In this document: positions 63,174 to 64,000 of the stretch, piece after piece
Position numbering within the stretch: position 1 is the stretch's first letter
Layout of the letters: the number at the start of each line of letters is the position of its first letter
DNA from: Massilistercora timonensis
GTDB taxonomy: Bacteria > Bacillota > Clostridia > Lachnospirales > Lachnospiraceae
DNA length: 64,000 nucleotides
Direction: 5' to 3'
Assembly (NCBI RefSeq): GCF_900312975.1
Contig: NZ_LT990039.1
Span: 1,364,001 to 1,428,000 of the forward strand
Notes under the pieces: model-generated
Seen by the model: the letters and a program-made list of their open reading frames with translations, nothing else
Database searches by the model: none
What the model was told of the DNA's origin: nothing
Made by a program: the position numbers and the translations under genes

Positions 63174-63193
63174 ATAAACAGTGAGGTGATTCT

Positions 63194-63436
63194 ATGCAGG
63201 CGCAGGTTAAAGCATGGGGAAACAGCCAGGGTATCCGACTTTCCAAAGAATTATTGGAAAAAGCCGGAATCCGGTTAAATGATCTTCTGACAATAGAAGC
63301 AAAAGAAGGAACAATTATATTAAAAAAAGAATTCAAACACAAAACCCTGGAAGAAAGAGCCGCAGAATTTGGCGGAAAACTTGGTCCCTATGAAGAAACA
63401 GCATGGGGAGACCCAATGGGTCGGGAAGGATGGTGA
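63194..63436 (+). CDS. mazE: MazE-type antitoxin (AbrB fold)
   Basis: The 80-residue protein begins with the swapped-hairpin AbrB/MazE domain (MQAQVKAWGNSQGIRLSKEL, LTIEAKEGTIILKKEF). It ends with a flexible acidic tail (YEETAWGDPMG) that would block the MazF active site. It is followed by mazF after 4 bp. Confidence 0.95.
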   Translation: MQAQVKAWGNSQGIRLSKELLEKAGIRLNDLLTIEAKEGTIILKKEFKHKTLEERAAEFGGKLGPYEETAWGDPMGREGW

Positions 63437-63440
63437 TCCA

Positions 63441-63740
63441 ATGCCACAGTATGAACAAGGAGATATCTTATCCATAGAAGGTTTAAACTTTCCGGTTCTT
63501 GTCGTAAGTAAAAATTTTTTTCATCAATCAGAACAGGCTATTGTCTGTCCAATCCGTTCAAAAGCAGCTCCAGATCCCCTGCACATTAAAATTATTTCCG
63601 GGGATCTGGATGGAATTGTCTTATGTGAGCAAATGAAATTGCTGGATCTGAGATATCGGGGCTATAAGAAAATTGGACGGATCGCATATATAGATCTCAT
63701 GAACATTTCTGACGCAATACAAGCCATCTTCGAATATTAG
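63441..63740 (+). CDS. mazF: MazF/PemK-type endoribonuclease toxin
   Basis: The 99-residue protein MPQYEQGDILSIEGLNFPVL has the PemK-like fold markers: the N-terminal QGDI (usual GDIV), VVSKNFFH, AIVCPIRSK (usual CPIT) and LCEQMKLLDLRYR (usual EQIRTID..R). It cuts mRNA in a sequence-specific way when MazE is degraded. A frame opening at 63369 lies inside mazE and is rejected. Confidence 0.93.
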   Translation: MPQYEQGDILSIEGLNFPVLVVSKNFFHQSEQAIVCPIRSKAAPDPLHIKIISGDLDGIVLCEQMKLLDLRYRGYKKIGRIAYIDLMNISDAIQAIFEY

Positions 63741-63994
63741 CAAATCGCAGTTCTCCTCCATTTTTGTATCTTAACAACCAGATATCCCACACTTATGCTG
63801 ATACAGACACAGTCCAGCAGACATATAACCGGATTCACCGCCCATCCATCCCACCAGATCCGGTCTGCTATCAGAAGCCAAAACATAAGATCCGCCAAAA
63901 CATTCAGGAATCCTACGATCAGGATCTCTTTTCTCCCCGTGGCAAGGTATTCTCTTTTCTTCCTTTTTTCTCTGCGCTTCTTGGTAAAAGGCAC
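63737..63994 (-). CDS. Small membrane protein, possibly cut by window edge
   Basis: The frame has a strongly basic start (KKRREKRKKREY), then two hydrophobic helices (ILIVGFLNVLADLMFWLLIA and PVICLLDCVCISISVGYLVV) separated by a Trp-rich loop. No known family is recognised. The only start in the window is a GTG at 63994, and the frame stays open to the edge, so the N-terminus may lie outside. It overlaps mazF by 4 bp at the 3' ends. Confidence 0.6.
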   Translation of the reverse strand: MPFTKKRREKRKKREYLATGRKEILIVGFLNVLADLMFWLLIADRIWWDGWAVNPVICLLDCVCISISVGYLVVKIQKWRRTAIC

Positions 63995-64000
63995 TCCCGG

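Overview
The window is a piece of a low-to-mid GC Firmicute chromosome from a spore-forming, anaerobic gut-type Clostridia, most likely a Lachnospiraceae. The evidence is the 16S rRNA gene at 44904-46438 (V1-V3 text of the Dorea/Drancourtella/Sellimonas type, read by eye), the RicT, BofA, YaaL, CwlD and MecA homologues, a Gram-positive Tad (Flp) pilus locus, two rubrerythrins under a PerR-type regulator, and strong AGGAGG ribosome sites throughout. Most genes are ordinary chromosomal genes. The only mobile element is a group IIC intron whose reverse transcriptase carries one in-frame amber codon.

Layout. 1-198: start of a sugar-type ABC ATPase. 337-7181 (minus): housekeeping operon pgi, Orn/Lys/Arg decarboxylase, guanylate-kinase-like, holB, ricT, trmN6-like, rsmI. 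This matches the Bacillus yaaO-tmk-holB-yaaT-yabB-yabC order, with a guanylate-kinase-like gene in the tmk slot. 7259-16497: membrane protein, mtnN, TSCPD protein, a small secreted protein, a DUF4367 membrane protein, murG, the intron, an ECF-like sigma factor, HIT protein, a soluble histidine kinase and a rhomboid protease. 16542-24641 (minus): a ten-gene Tad pilus operon (tadZ, tadA, tadB, tadC, flp, DUF5702, two tadE-like genes, prepilin peptidase, DUF6382). 24866-31473: sfp, bofA/yaaL, then an operon GH18 - cwlD - tsaC - upp - comEB. 31890-36295: mecA, DUF1858, an NlpC/P60 cell-wall hydrolase with a WalR-type box, a DnaA-box cluster, and the perR - reverse rubrerythrin - rubrerythrin oxidative-stress group with large palindromic operators. 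36326-40137 (minus): a yybP-ykoY manganese riboswitch controlling a P-type cation ATPase and an AI-2E family permease. 40504-40700: a type I toxin/antisense RNA pair. 40813-46688 (minus): an rRNA operon in the order 16S-5S-23S followed by seven tRNAs. 46844-51237: tRNA-Ser, plsC, DUF4173, Sel1 repeat and C_GCAxxG_C_C proteins. 51268-60338: CdaR regulator and glycerate kinase, converging on a minus-strand operon pxpB-pxpC-accB-accC-hydroxyacid dehydrogenase-pxpA-symporter for 5-oxoproline or a related small acid. 60690-64000: LysR regulator, class V aminotransferase, mazEF and a partial membrane protein.

The most unusual structure is inside the Tad locus. A 29-bp inverted repeat (one mismatch) flanks 107 bp at the start of a tadE-like gene. 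Each arm contains a ribosome site and ATG, and the 107 bp is open in the same frame in both orientations. It is therefore a candidate intragenic invertible segment that would swap a basic N-terminal leader for a hydrophobic one. Other points of interest are the type I toxin-antitoxin pair at 40504-40700, a complete split urea-carboxylase-like enzyme in the pxp operon, the manganese-switched ATPase/AI-2E operon, and DnaA boxes far from any dnaA gene. All assignments come from reading the sequence; no database search was run.
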